From Natrinema mahii (GTDB lineage Archaea; Halobacteriota; Halobacteria; Halobacteriales; Natrialbaceae): a DNA stretch of 64,000 nt. Shown piece after piece: positions 26,382 to 35,699 of the stretch. Both the position numbers and the translations under genes were made by a program. Below the pieces are notes generated by a model. The model worked only from the letters and a program-made list of their open reading frames with translations. It was not told the origin of the DNA and searched no databases. Positions within the stretch are counted from its first letter, which is position 1; the number at the start of each line of letters is the position of its first letter. The stretch lies in contig JHUT02000009.1 of assembly GCA_000690595.2 (NCBI GenBank), positions 62,001 to 126,000 on the forward strand. The letters are read 5' to 3'.

Positions 26382-26858
26382 ATGACCGAGTTCCGCGGCG
26401 CGTGGGACGAAGACGACGTCGAAGCGTTCCTTCAGGAGGCGACCATCCCGATCCGGCTCGCGACCCACAGGCCCGACGGGTCGCTGTGGCCGGTCGCGCT
26501 ATGGTATCGTTACCGCGACGGTGCCCTCGAGTGTGCGACGGGTGCGAACGCCGACGTCGTTCGGTTCCTCCGCCGCGAGCCGGCGGTCGGCTTCGATATC
26601 TCGACGAACGACGTTCCCTACCGCGGGATCAGGGGAACCGGCACCGTCGAGATCGCGCCCGACGAGGACAAGGCCGTCCTCCGGTCGCTGATCGAGCGGT
26701 ATCTCGACGATACGGACTCGCCGCTGGCGACGAAACTGCTCGACGACGACCGCGAGGAGGTCCGCGTTCGGATCGAGCCCCGGGAGATCTACAGCTGGGA
26801 CTACAGCGCGCGGATGGGGCGGGGAGCGGGAGAAGACACGGCCAATAGTCGCCGCTGA
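26382..26858 (+). CDS. Pyridoxamine 5'-phosphate oxidase-fold protein
   Basis: This 158-residue protein has the split beta-barrel of flavin/F420-binding PPOX proteins: IPIRLATHRPDGSLWPVALWYRY, YRGIRGTGTVEI and VRIEPREIYSWDYS. Such proteins bind FMN or F420. The last residues ANSRR and the stop codon come from a palindromic mobile element that starts at 26844, so the natural end may be lost. The start MTEFRGAW fits a coding pattern preceded by GC-poor sequence. Confidence 0.85.
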   Translation: MTEFRGAWDEDDVEAFLQEATIPIRLATHRPDGSLWPVALWYRYRDGALECATGANADVVRFLRREPAVGFDISTNDVPYRGIRGTGTVEIAPDEDKAVLRSLIERYLDDTDSPLATKLLDDDREEVRVRIEPREIYSWDYSARMGRGAGEDTANSRR

Positions 26859-26927
26859 CAGTCATTGCACACCTGATCGCACGACAGTGTTTCGATTAGG
26901 GTGTGAATCGTTTCAGCGACTTCGATA
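26844..26927. mobile_element. Palindromic MITE-like element, degenerate copy 1
   Basis: An 84-bp element with imperfect terminal inverted repeats (AATAGTCGCCGCTGA at the left, TTTCAGCGACTTCGATA at the right) and the family core (CATTGCACACCTGATCGCAC ... GGTGTGAATCG). The two halves are roughly inverted copies of each other. It has no coding capacity. It runs into the 3' end of the PPOX gene. Confidence 0.7.
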
Positions 26928-27024
26928 CGCGGGCTCGCGGCCGATCGTCGATCGGGGAAAACGGCGCTCGAGTCGCCTCGAACCCACCTCGAACTGGGTC
27001 GCGTCGATTCGAGGGCGCGGCGGC

Positions 27025-28407
27025 TCAGTCGTCGGCGTCGGGCGCGGCGACCTTCTTGCCCGCGGCGTCGTCGCCGCGCGGGAAGTTGTCGATCGTCGCC
27101 TCGCGGAACGCTTCCTCGTCGAACTCGTAGTCGCCCTCGAGGAAGTCAAGCAGCGTGTGGGTGTCCCGCATGGCGTTCTTGAGACAGGTCGAGGCACCCG
27201 GCGAGGGCGTAATGTTGAAGATGACGTCGTCGCCGACGATCTTGGCCTCGCCCATGTCCAGGGACTTGTTCTTCGTGTCGACGATCTGGGGCCGGACGCC
27301 GCCATAGCCTTTCGCGCGCTCGATGTCCTCGAGTTCGACGCTCGGGACGACCTTCTGGACGTGGGGCAGGAACTGCTTCCGGCCGACGTTCGGGAGGTCG
27401 TAGACGAGGTTCTGGAGGACGTAGGGCAGCAGGATCCTGTCCGAGAGGATGTTCGCGTAGCTGAGGAAGGCGGCCGCGTTCAGCCCGAAGACGTCGAGGA
27501 AGTCCTTGACCGTCGAGATGCGACCGCGCTCGAGGGCGGGGACGAGCTTGGCGGTCGGGCCGAACCGGGTGATCGAGGCGTCGTGGACGTCGGCGTCGCC
27601 GTGGACGGCCGCGAAGGGCAGTTTCTTCATCTGGAGCGTGTAGACCTTCCCGTTCAGGAGGTCGTCGGCGAGGAAGAAACTCCCCGCGATGGGCAGCAAG
27701 ACCTTGTCCTGGCCGTAGCCGAGTTCCTTGGCCATCTGGAGGCTGTGGGAGCCGGCGGCGACGACCGTCGCGTCACAGTCGAACCGACCCGCGTCGGTCT
27801 CGATCGTGTAGCCGTCAAGCGTCGGCGTGATGTCCGTGACCTCGGTCCCGGTGAAGATGTCGACGTTGGTCTCTGCCTCGGCCTCTTCGACGAAGGACTT
27901 GGTCGTCCGACCGTAGTCGACGACGTAGCCGTCCGGGGTCTGCAACGCGAGCATGTCCTTCGAGGGGTCCCGTCCCTCGACGACCTTGGGTTCGATCTCG
28001 CCGATCTCCTCGCGGTCGATCGGGCGGAGCTTCGGGAAGAGGTCGCCAAAGCCCTCCTCGTGGTACCGCTCCTCGAGTTCGGCGACTTCGTCCTCGCCGA
28101 CGCCGAGTACCATCTTGCTGCGCTTGTCGTGCATCTCCCGATCGGGGTCGTAGTTCTCGAGGTAGCCGGCGAGTAGCTCCGCACCCTCCTTGACCTCCTC
28201 GGCCTTCTCGAGCGTGTAGTTGGTCTCGATGTCCCCGAAGTGTAGCGTCTGGGAGTTGTTCGTGTGATGCGAGTTGATCGCCGCGACCTCCGACTCCTTC
28301 TCGATCAGGGCGATCGAGTCGATGTCAGTGAACTTCGCGGTCGTGTAGAGCAGCGATGCGCCACTGATACCCCCACCGACGATGACGAGATCGTATTTAC
28401 CAGACAT
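27025..28407 (-). CDS. Malate:quinone oxidoreductase-like FAD enzyme
   Basis: This 460-residue flavoprotein has the FAD-binding start YDLVIVGGGISGASLLY, then the family hallmark SHHTNNSQTLHFGDIETNYT, and a C-terminal block NITPSPGASTCLKNA. These fit the malate:quinone oxidoreductase family, which passes electrons from malate to the membrane quinone pool; a related 2-hydroxyacid substrate is possible. A TATA-like GTTATACG at 28453-28460 (minus strand) lies about 48 nt before the ATG, suggesting a short leader. It is monocistronic. Confidence 0.85.
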   Translation of the reverse strand: MSGKYDLVIVGGGISGASLLYTTAKFTDIDSIALIEKESEVAAINSHHTNNSQTLHFGDIETNYTLEKAEEVKEGAELLAGYLENYDPDREMHDKRSKMVLGVGEDEVAELEERYHEEGFGDLFPKLRPIDREEIGEIEPKVVEGRDPSKDMLALQTPDGYVVDYGRTTKSFVEEAEAETNVDIFTGTEVTDITPTLDGYTIETDAGRFDCDATVVAAGSHSLQMAKELGYGQDKVLLPIAGSFFLADDLLNGKVYTLQMKKLPFAAVHGDADVHDASITRFGPTAKLVPALERGRISTVKDFLDVFGLNAAAFLSYANILSDRILLPYVLQNLVYDLPNVGRKQFLPHVQKVVPSVELEDIERAKGYGGVRPQIVDTKNKSLDMGEAKIVGDDVIFNITPSPGASTCLKNAMRDTHTLLDFLEGDYEFDEEAFREATIDNFPRGDDAAGKKVAAPDADD

Positions 28408-28884
28408 TATTGAATCGTGTGAGTCCGTATTGCATCCCCTCGACTCCAGACGTATAACTCATATTTTTTCGATCTGGGTTTCGACAGTCGTCGATTCCCG
28501 TATCGACGGTCGAAGGCACGGGACCGGCCGACGGCCGAGAGATCGGGCGGACCGGGTCTTTGATCCCCGATACCGGAGAATTCGTCGGGTAACTGTGTTC
28601 CGTTCGGTCGGCTGAATCCCACCGTTCCGGTCATGCCGATCCCGCCGTTCGGTCGTAAATGCCCGCATCGCCTATCGACAGACGACGTACCGACTCGGCA
28701 CGGCGACCCGAGGTCCTGGCCCGTCAGTCAGACCGCGATGTACCGAGACTCGAGTCACGTCGTTGGGGCGATAGAAAACCCTCGAGAAGTTTCGATCCCG
28801 GCAAGCGGCGAACAGCCGGCAGTCCCGGATCGTATCGAACCGCCGGGAGACCGGCTCTGGGAACGGACGACCGATCGCCGATCG
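28408..28884. other. 477-nt region without a recognised gene
   Basis: The region holds the promoter of the malate:quinone oxidoreductase-like gene at its left end (minus strand). Open frames across the rest show no coding-like sequence or shared motif. I see no RNA gene or repeat in it. Confidence 0.5.
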
Positions 28885-29322
28885 TTATCGTCCCAGCAAA
28901 CTCCCGTCGGCGAACTTCGCTTCGTACTCCTCGTCGTCGGCGATCAGGATGAGTATGCCCTCGACGAGACCGAGTACTGCGGGGATACCGGTCCAGAAGA
29001 AACAGAGGTAGACCACGCCGAGTTTCATGTTCCCCTGATAGAACTTGTGGGCCCCGAGTCCGCCGAGCAGGAGCGCCAGCACGCCGGCCGCGACCTTGTC
29101 CGTGTCTGTCGATCCGCTATCGTGAGACGGTTGTTCCACGCCACACGCCGGACAGAGTTCCGCCTGCTTGTTGATGAGTTCTCCGCAGTCGACGCAGTAC
29201 TTTTCGTTCGTGGATCGGTCGCCGTGACCTCCCTCGAGTGACGTCGTCTGATTGACGCCGCAGTCGGGACAGACAGACGCGTCGTCGGCGATCTCGGCAC
29301 CACAATTAATACAGTGTTTCAT
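28885..29322 (-). CDS. TM2-domain protein with two N-terminal zinc ribbons
   Basis: This 145-residue protein starts with two zinc-ribbon motifs (CINCGAEI...CPDCGV and CVDCGELI...CPACGV), each with paired cysteines. The C-terminal half is a TM2 domain with two helices: KVAAGVLALLLGGLGAHKFYQG and LGVVYLCFFWTGIPAVLGLVEGILIL, ending DEEYEAKF. Zinc-ribbon/TM2 fusions are common in archaea; a role in sensing or membrane assembly is only guessed. The start MKHCINCGAEI is unambiguous. Confidence 0.88.
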   Translation of the reverse strand: MKHCINCGAEIADDASVCPDCGVNQTTSLEGGHGDRSTNEKYCVDCGELINKQAELCPACGVEQPSHDSGSTDTDKVAAGVLALLLGGLGAHKFYQGNMKLGVVYLCFFWTGIPAVLGLVEGILILIADDEEYEAKFADGSLLGR

Positions 29323-29381
29323 ATCGAGTTCTCGGATAGTTCTCACAACCGACGTAAGTACCTAATTGTTTTGCTCACCGA

Positions 29382-29813
29382 TCACCACGAATAATACAAC
29401 AAGCAGCCGGAGATGGTCGCATAGAGGGCACCGATACCCAGGACTTGAACGGACGATCCACCTGCCAGAAGCGCGAGGCCGAGCCCGTAGCCACAGCCGA
29501 GCAGAAAACCGGTGACGGTCCGAACGGGGTTGGAGCCGCGGCGTGCGGAAAACGTCGTGACGGTCCAATCGAACAGCGCCGGGGCGGGAAGCACGGCGAC
29601 GGCGAGCAGCCCTGCGCCGTTCCAGACGAAAGACGCCAGTAGACCCGCAGCGATGCCTGGATAGACGCCGAGACAGCGGGCACAGAGATGGAGCCGGCGG
29701 CCGAACACTGTCACCGCGTAGCACCGGTCGAACTCGGCCGGCAGATGATGTGCGAGCAAGAACGTTCGCGTCTCGGCGAGCCCCTTCCGGAGTTCCGCCC
29801 GATCGATCCGCAT
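29382..29813 (-). CDS. DUF2085 membrane protein
   Basis: This 143-residue protein carries the family motif LHLCARCLGVYPGI near residue 42, preceded by HHLPAEFDRCYAV, and has about three helices (50-75, 95-115 and 120-140). DUF2085 proteins are short membrane proteins of unknown function with conserved cysteines that may bind metal. It lies 59 nt beyond the TM2 gene on the same strand, upstream of it in transcription. Confidence 0.85.
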   Translation of the reverse strand: MRIDRAELRKGLAETRTFLLAHHLPAEFDRCYAVTVFGRRLHLCARCLGVYPGIAAGLLASFVWNGAGLLAVAVLPAPALFDWTVTTFSARRGSNPVRTVTGFLLGCGYGLGLALLAGGSSVQVLGIGALYATISGCLLYYSW

Positions 29814-30079
29814 AGTACGGCAACGGAGGAGGGAACGAATGAAAGTACTGGACGATCCGCCGGCCGCTCCGAACGGGAACGCCGCGCCCGATCGGTCGAC
29901 TCCGACCCCAGCAGGTCGTCCGGTTGCAGCGGCGTCGTTGACGCGGGGCTCGAGCCATCAGACGACGGCGATCGCGGCCGCTCGAGCCTGCGCTTGCGGG
30001 CACTACTGACAAACGACCGTTCGGTGAACGTCGCGACGGACCGAATGACCCGATACCGTCTCGCACGGGACGATAGGCC

Positions 30080-30940
30080 GTGTCCGGGCCGATCTCGGAA
30101 TCGACGGTCGACGCCGGGGCGACGCCGCCGGCGCCGACGAACCGACCGGCAGCTCCGTCCGGGGGTGAGCGACTCGTGGCGGCCGATCGCCAGCACGTAA
30201 CGAACGCGGAGCCGCAGGCGCCGGCATCGGGACCGTCGGGGCGGTCACTGGGCCGGGGCGGCCGGCTCGCCGCAACGACCGCCGGCGGCACCCTGCTGGT
30301 ACTGGGGCTCAGGCGACGATCGCTCGGCGGCGTCACGGCGGCGGTCGCCGGCGGCTGGCTGCTCTATCGGGGACTCGTCAGCAGCCGAGCCGACAGCGAC
30401 GCCGAGGGGACGCGTCCGGCCGGCGAGGCCGATCAGGCGGACGCGGCAGGCAGGGTGGAAACGACCCGTTCCGTCACGGTCGGTGCGCCGCCCGAGACGG
30501 TCTCCGAGCGCTGGCGCGATCCCGAGACGATGGCGCGGCTGTACGGCGGTCTGCTCGAGGTCAGCGCACGAAGCGAGGATCGCTGGCACTGGACCGCGAG
30601 CGGCCCGCTCGGGACGAGCGTCTCGTGGGACACGCGGGTCGTCGAGGACCGCCCCGGCGAGCGCCTGCGCTGGGAGTCGCTCGGGAACGCGCCCGTCGAC
30701 AGCGCGGGCTCGGTCCGCTTCCGCGAGGCACCGGCCGGCCGCGGGACGGAAGTGACCTTCCGATTCCGCTTCGAGCCGCCGGGCGGGGCCGTCGGTGCCG
30801 CGGTGACCGACCGACTCGGGGTCGTCCCCGAGTCGCTCGCGGGCGTCGTCCTCGATCGGTTCAAGAGCCTCGTCGAGACCGGCGAGATCCCCTCGCTCGA
30901 GTCGAACCCCTCCGCCCGCGGCGCGGGTGATGCCCTATGA
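30080..30940 (+). CDS. SRPBCC (START/cyclase-like) membrane-associated protein
   Basis: This 286-residue protein has a Pro/Ala-rich N-terminus, two short hydrophobic segments at about 65-78 and 85-97, and a C-terminal SRPBCC ligand-binding domain from about 120 ([20 protein letters not shown]) to 270. Such domains bind hydrophobic ligands. The stop codon overlaps the ATG of the next gene by four bases (ATGA), so it is coupled to the zinc alcohol dehydrogenase. GTG at 30080 was taken as start; the exact N-terminus is uncertain because the first 50 residues are low in complexity. Confidence 0.8.
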   Translation: MSGPISESTVDAGATPPAPTNRPAAPSGGERLVAADRQHVTNAEPQAPASGPSGRSLGRGGRLAATTAGGTLLVLGLRRRSLGGVTAAVAGGWLLYRGLVSSRADSDAEGTRPAGEADQADAAGRVETTRSVTVGAPPETVSERWRDPETMARLYGGLLEVSARSEDRWHWTASGPLGTSVSWDTRVVEDRPGERLRWESLGNAPVDSAGSVRFREAPAGRGTEVTFRFRFEPPGGAVGAAVTDRLGVVPESLAGVVLDRFKSLVETGEIPSLESNPSARGAGDAL

Positions 30941-32106
30941 GGGCGCTGTGCTGGCACGGCGAGGGGGACATCCGGGTCGACGAAGTGCCCGCCCCCGAGA
31001 TCGCCAACCCCCACGACGCGATCGTCGAGATCACCGCGACGGCGATCTGTGGCTCCGACCTGCACCTCTATGGCGGGCACGTCCCCTCGATGCGGGAAGG
31101 CGACATCGTCGGCCACGAGCCGATGGGCGAGGTCGTCGCGGTCGGCGAGGACGTCGAGACCCTAGAAGAGGGCGACCGGGTGGTCGTCCCGTTCACGATC
31201 AGCTGTGGCTCCTGTTGGTTCTGCGAGCAGGACATGTACTCGCTGTGTGACAACTCGAACCCCAACGCCGAGCTGGCCCGGAAGGTGATGGGCCAGTCGC
31301 CGGCCGGACTCTTTGGCTACTCGCACATGCTGGGCGGTTACGCCGGCGCACAGGCGGAGTACCTGCGGGTTCCCTTCGCCGACGTCGGCCCGATCACGGT
31401 CGACGCGGATCTCCCCGACGAGCAGGTGCTGCTGCTCTCGGACGTGTTCCCGACGGGCTACATGGCCGCCGAGAACGCCGAGATCGACGAGGACGACACC
31501 GTCGCGGTCTGGGGCTGTGGCCCCGTCGGCCAGTTCGCCATCCAGAGTGCCTGGCTGTTCGACGCCGGCCGCGTCATCGCGATCGACCGCGTCCCCGAGC
31601 GGCTCGCGATGGCCCGCGAACACGGGGACGCCGAGACGATCCACTTCGAGGAAGAGGACGTCTATGACCGGCTGATGGCCATGACCGGCGGCCGCGGCCC
31701 GGATCGCTGTATCGACGCGGTCGGCACCGAGGCCCACGGGACCGGTCTCATGGGCCTCACGGACAAGGCCAAACAACAGGTGAACCTCGAGGCCGACCGG
31801 CCCCACGTCCTCCGGCAGGCGATCAAGTGCTGTCGGAAGGGCGGGACGCTCTCGATCCCCGGCGTCTACGTCGGCCACGCGGACAACGTCCCCGTCGGCC
31901 CGCTGATGAACAAGGCGCTGGCCGTCAATACGGGACAAACGCACGTCCAGCGGTATCTCGACCCGCTCCTCGAGAAAATAGAGGACGGCGAGATCGACCC
32001 CTCGTTCGTCGTCACGCATCGGGAACCGCTCGAGAAGGGGCCCGAAATGTACGAGACCTTCCGCGACAAGGAGGACGGCTGTATCAAGGTCGTGCTGGAT
32101 CCCTGA
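30937..32106 (+). CDS. Zinc-dependent alcohol dehydrogenase (formaldehyde dehydrogenase-like)
   Basis: This 389-residue MDR enzyme has catalytic zinc ligands in [14 protein letters not shown] (Cys) and GHEPMGEVV (His, Glu), the four-cysteine structural zinc site around [16 protein letters not shown], and the NAD-binding motif [14 protein letters not shown]. An insert of about 30 residues before the substrate domain ([24 protein letters not shown]) marks the glutathione-independent formaldehyde dehydrogenase-like group. It is coupled to the SRPBCC gene by ATGA. The real substrate is unknown. Confidence 0.92.
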   Translation: MRALCWHGEGDIRVDEVPAPEIANPHDAIVEITATAICGSDLHLYGGHVPSMREGDIVGHEPMGEVVAVGEDVETLEEGDRVVVPFTISCGSCWFCEQDMYSLCDNSNPNAELARKVMGQSPAGLFGYSHMLGGYAGAQAEYLRVPFADVGPITVDADLPDEQVLLLSDVFPTGYMAAENAEIDEDDTVAVWGCGPVGQFAIQSAWLFDAGRVIAIDRVPERLAMAREHGDAETIHFEEEDVYDRLMAMTGGRGPDRCIDAVGTEAHGTGLMGLTDKAKQQVNLEADRPHVLRQAIKCCRKGGTLSIPGVYVGHADNVPVGPLMNKALAVNTGQTHVQRYLDPLLEKIEDGEIDPSFVVTHREPLEKGPEMYETFRDKEDGCIKVVLDP

Positions 32107-32426
32107 CTGGGGGCGGAGTCGGCGACCGCTCGGGACGTGCGACGAGACGGTGGGGCCGTTTCTCACCGATCGCGTCGCGCTTGGACTCCCCCGCCGGATC
32201 GGCTCGTTTCTCGACGACAGCCGCCGGAAGGGCCACGGCCTGTTCAGCAACTGATGGGAGAGGGGTGTCGTCAGCGGCATCGCCGACCGCCGCCGGCCGG
32301 TGATACCCCAGCGGCCAAGACGTATCAGTTCGGATCGAATGCAACTTATGTTCCTGTTCGATGGAGGACTGACCCATGTTCGGGTCGACGAGGAACGAGA
32401 GCCGAGAGACCGGAGGCGAATCGTAG
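32107..32426. other. 320-nt intergenic region with a possible 34-codon frame
   Basis: From a GTG at 32150 to a TGA at 32254 a short frame encodes a sequence ending SRRKGHGLFSN. It looks more protein-like than the other frames but has no start signal that I trust; it may be the remnant of a lost gene. The rest is non-coding and includes the promoter of the next gene. Confidence 0.3.
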
Positions 32427-33422
32427 ATGTGTACGCGACTGGTGTATCTCGGCCCCGAAGACATCGTCCTCACCGGCCGGTCGATGGACTGGCACGGCGA
32501 AATCGGGACCAACATCTGGGTCTTCCCGCGCGGCATGGAGCGAACGGGTGAAGTCGGTCCATCATCGATGGAGTGGACCGCCGAGTACGGCAGTGTCGTC
32601 GCCTCCGCGTACGATATCGCGACGACTGATGGGATGAACGAAGCCGGGCTGGTCGCGAACGTCCTGTGGCTCACCGAGTCCGACTACCCCGAGTGGGACG
32701 GCGAGACACCCGGACTGTCGATCTCGCTGTGGGCACAGTACGTCCTCGATAACTTCGCGACGGTCGCGGAGGCGGTCGCAAACCACCGGAACGAGGAGTT
32801 CACCGTCGTATCCGACGAGATCCCGGACGAGGGCCGGTTCGCAACCCTGCATCTGTCCATCTCGGACGCCACGGGAGACAGCGCCATCCTCGAGTACGTC
32901 GACGGCGAGCTAACGATCCATCACGATCGAGAATATCAGGTGCTGACGAACTCCCCGCCGTTCGACCAGCAACTCGCACTCGACGCGTACTGGTCGGCGA
33001 TCGGTGGCACGGCCATGTTACCGGGGACGAATCGCCCGGCCGACCGGTTCGCTCGTGCGAGTTTCTACGTGGATGCGATCCCACAGACAGAGGACCGTCG
33101 AACCGCAACGGCGAGCGTCTTCGGCGCGATCCGCAACGTCTCCGTGCCGTACGGGATCAGTACGCCGGACGAACCGCATATCTCCTCGACGCGCTGGCGC
33201 ACGGTGGCCGATCATCGGGACCGACGCTACTACTTCGAGTCAGCGCTCTCACCGACCGTCTTCTGGCTGGACCTCGACGAGGTCGAGTTCGAGACCGATG
33301 CCGGCGTTCGATCGCTGTCGCTCGGTGAGAACCAGACGACCGTCTTCGCCGGCGACGTCGCCGACGACCTCGTCGAGACCGACCCGTTCGATTTTCTCGG
33401 CGTCCCCGCACCCTCGAGCTAA
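32427..33422 (+). CDS. Linear amide C-N hydrolase (penicillin V acylase/bile salt hydrolase family)
   Basis: This 331-residue Ntn-hydrolase begins MCTR, so Cys2 becomes the catalytic N-terminal nucleophile after Met removal. Further family positions are GRSMDWHG (Arg, Asp), DGMNEAGLVANVLWL, and YQVLTNSPPFDQQ with the conserved Asn, followed by ATASVFGAIRNVSVPYG. No signal peptide is present, so the enzyme should be cytoplasmic. In archaea such proteins may act on N-acyl-homoserine lactones or other amides; bile salts are an unlikely natural substrate. Confidence 0.9.
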   Translation: MCTRLVYLGPEDIVLTGRSMDWHGEIGTNIWVFPRGMERTGEVGPSSMEWTAEYGSVVASAYDIATTDGMNEAGLVANVLWLTESDYPEWDGETPGLSISLWAQYVLDNFATVAEAVANHRNEEFTVVSDEIPDEGRFATLHLSISDATGDSAILEYVDGELTIHHDREYQVLTNSPPFDQQLALDAYWSAIGGTAMLPGTNRPADRFARASFYVDAIPQTEDRRTATASVFGAIRNVSVPYGISTPDEPHISSTRWRTVADHRDRRYYFESALSPTVFWLDLDEVEFETDAGVRSLSLGENQTTVFAGDVADDLVETDPFDFLGVPAPSS

Positions 33423-33589
33423 TCCCGATTTCCAGTGCGTTGGAGGCGGGGCCGTCGACAGTCACTCGCGGAGACGATCGACCGTCGCCAGTGGGAGACT
33501 CACTCGAGGGGATAGCAGTACCACGACGGTCTCGAAGAAGTCACGCGTACTCGACTGACCCACCGTTTGGGTCGTCACGTCCGACGTAC

Positions 33590-33672
33590 TATAGTAGCCA
33601 CTGAAACGATTCACACACTGATCGCAACGCTGTCGTGCGATTCGGTGTGCAATGACGTTCAGTGGCTACTAT
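33590..33672. mobile_element. Palindromic MITE-like element, copy 2
   Basis: An 83-bp palindrome bounded by ATAGTAGCCACTGAA and TTCAGTGGCTACTAT (perfect 15-bp terminal repeats), with the core GATTCACACACTGATCGCA and its roughly inverted partner TGCGATTCGGTGTGCAATGA. A TA flanks the left end; the right flank is TC, so the duplicated site has changed. No coding capacity is present. Confidence 0.8.
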
Positions 33673-33677
33673 CGGAG

Positions 33678-33841
33678 ATGGACGCCGAGCGCTGGTGGCC
33701 CCCCTTCGTCGAGATCGTGGCCCTCGCGTGGATCGCCCTGTTCGTCGTCGACATCGCGACCGGCTTCGATCTCCTCGTCGTCTCCGACTCGTTCGCGGCG
33801 ACGGTTCGCGGCGTCCTCCATCGTTTCAGCGGCTACTATAG
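33678..33841 (+). pseudogene. Truncated membrane-protein gene cut off by a palindromic element end
   Basis: A frame starting MDAERWWPPFVEIVALAWIA encodes one clear helix (about 10-30) and 50 plausible residues, then runs into the right-end sequence of a palindromic element (TCGTTTCAGC GGCTACTATAG at 33821-33841), after which the frame is no longer protein-like. The sequence resembles the first helix of channel-like membrane proteins, but too little remains to name it. It was probably shortened when the elements arrived or recombined. Confidence 0.45.
33821..33841. repeat. Solo right end of a palindromic element
   Basis: TCGTTTCAGC and GGCTACTATAG match the right ends of the full elements, with no left half nearby other than copy 2 at 33590. 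It may be the scar of a deletion between two copies. Confidence 0.6.
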
Positions 33842-33846
33842 TCGCG

Positions 33847-34017
33847 ATGGCCGGACTCCGCCAACGCACCGCGGCGGGAATCGACAGCCTCTCCAGATCG
33901 GTCTGGGACGACTCGAGTACGCTCGAGAAGGCGATCGTCGCCGTCGTCCTCATCGCGACGGGGTTGGTGATCCCGGTCCTGCCGATCGTCCTCTTGGCTC
34001 GATACATCGCCAACTGA
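33847..34017 (+). CDS. Small single-helix membrane protein, unknown
   Basis: This 56-residue protein begins MAGLRQRTAAGIDS, just 5 nt after the element end, and has one helix (AIVAVVLIATGLVIPVLPIVLLARYI). The amphipathic N-terminus is positively charged. Whether it is still expressed is unclear because its promoter region has been replaced by element sequence. Confidence 0.5.
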   Translation: MAGLRQRTAAGIDSLSRSVWDDSSTLEKAIVAVVLIATGLVIPVLPIVLLARYIAN

Positions 34018-34251
34018 GTGTGGACGCCGTTGGGATGGACTGTCCGCAGAGACGTGGTCTCGACACTCGAACAGAAACGGCGGACGAGCGTCACTGACGC
34101 AGAACCGCCTCGAAATCGACGTTGAACTGCTCGAGACGGGCCCTCTCAGTTCTGGCGGCGAGTGATCGATAGTAGCAGCCCCCAGTCGAGGTGACCAGTC
34201 TCCGGACACCGCCCCCGCATTTTTATTGAGTTACGTTACCAAAAATCACAC

Positions 34252-34401
34252 ATGAACCGGAGGCGCTTTCTCACGACATCCGTGACCGCTACAACGGTTG
34301 TCGTCGCTGGATGTAGTAATCCGGACGACGATGACGATGGTGGCGGTGGCGGATACGACCTCGATGAGCCGAAGCAGTTTCGCTCTCGGGATCACTCCTG
34401 A
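34252..34401 (+). pseudogene. Truncated twin-arginine lipoprotein
   Basis: The frame encodes MNRRRFLTTSVTATTVVVAG and then the lipobox cysteine with an Asp/Gly-rich linker, the classic start of a haloarchaeal Tat lipoprotein, but it stops after 49 residues, with no folded domain. A TATA-like TTTTTATT about 28 nt upstream supports a leaderless gene. The loss of the body, 50 nt before the insertion element, suggests a gene cut short by rearrangement; a very short lipoprotein is the alternative. Confidence 0.65.
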
Positions 34402-34449
34402 GTCTCGAGGAGACAGGCACCCGCGACGCGCCCCTAGTTGCTCCCCTCG

Positions 34450-35507
34450 TATAGTAGACGTTAGAAATAATTGCTCACATTTGGCACAGAGATCTGATCA
34501 ATAGCTGTATCGATCGCTGTTGTGAGGTCGTTGAGTGAGTCAAAGAAACGATTGCTGAGTGCCGCTTGGAGCTGTCTCCAGCACTCTTCGACGGGATTGA
34601 GCTCTGGCGAGTACGCCGGCAATGTCACGAAGGCGAGATCGTCACGGGACGCTAGGTCCGTGACGGTCGACGCCCGAAAATACGGCGCTCCATCCAACAC
34701 AATAATCAAGTCATCTTCGAGCTCTTTGCATAATGCGAGAATGAAATGTCTTGCGTGATCGGCGGTAACGTACTCTTCAAACCGAGCGAAAAAGCGATCA
34801 CCGTTCTCGGTGATCGTGCCTAAGAGACACGTCCAGTCGCGTTGTCCGGACAGTTCAACAGACGGTTGCGTGCCGCGCGGAAACCACGCGGCACGCGGCT
34901 CAACTTGGACGGATTTCTTGGTTTGATCGATACAGACTACTGTGGCGTCCATTTCCCGTCGCTTTTTTTGAGTTCTTCGCGGAACGCTTCTTGTTCCTCA
35001 GCCTCGGATTCGGCGGCTGTACGGCGTGGTTTTTGATAGCTCAATCCCGCTTCTTTGAGCAACCGCCGGCAACTCGGATAGGAGTACTCGACGCCGTAGG
35101 TTTCGTCGAGGTACTGCTGGACGAGCGCCGACGTCCACGCCGGCGCGTCGATCCCGACTTTCTCGGGAGGTTCGTGAACGGTTTGTTCGAACTCTTCTTG
35201 CTGTCTTTCTGAGAGCTTTCGTTTTCTCCCGGATCGATGAGCATCAGAAACGGCTTGCTCAAGCGGTTCGTCCGTATCGAGTCGCATGAGCCAACTGTAG
35301 ATTGTTCTTCGACCAGTGTCGTGTCATTCTGCAAGTTCGGTCTGAGTCACGCCGTTCTTGTACGCAATCGCCGCTAACAACCGTTGTGTCGGCTTAGCTC
35401 CCTCAACCCTGGCAAGGGCGTCTTGGAGTTCTTCGACGGAGGTTTTGTCGAGATGGTCCATTGTCTACAGCAACAATCTACGGGCGGAAATTCTAATGGT
35501 TACTATA
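34450..35507 (-). mobile_element. IS630-family insertion sequence
   Basis: The element spans imperfect inverted ends (TATAGTAGACGTTAGAAA at the left; TTCTAATGGTTACTATA at the right, about 15 of 19 positions matching) and is flanked by TA, the usual target of the IS630/Tc1 group. It holds one transposase gene on the minus strand in two frames. The outer octamer TATAGTAG is shared with the palindromic elements in this window. Confidence 0.82.
34461..35461 (-). pseudogene. IS630-family transposase, interrupted by a stop codon and a frame change
   Basis: The gene starts ATG at 35461 (MDHLDKTSVEELQDALARVE) and encodes a helix-turn-helix (QTELAE, then HDTGRRTIYSWLMRL), but a TGA at 35324-35326 stands where the family has tryptophan (TGG). 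The second part reads on to 34937 in the same frame; the DDE part (34461-34952) lies in the -1 frame, with Asp in VVCIDQTK, Asp in IIVLDGAPYF and Glu in NPVEECW. A run of seven A on the coding strand (34963-34969) lies in the overlap, a likely slippage site as in many IS630 members. The stop codon means this copy is probably inactive. Confidence 0.85.
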
Positions 35508-35699
35508 GCTGTGACTTCTCGAAGTGTCTTAGACACCGTGAAAGTGGAGGAATCGTACGGTAAATCGATGGCCTCGGCACTCATAGGGCTCGTCACCACC
35601 GGGTGCCGAGTCCGGTTCGGAGCGAGTGGATCGTCATCGGCCACGCATTCCTACACCCGTCGCTCCAAAGACGGTTTGGATTAGGGTTCGCTCGAGCGA

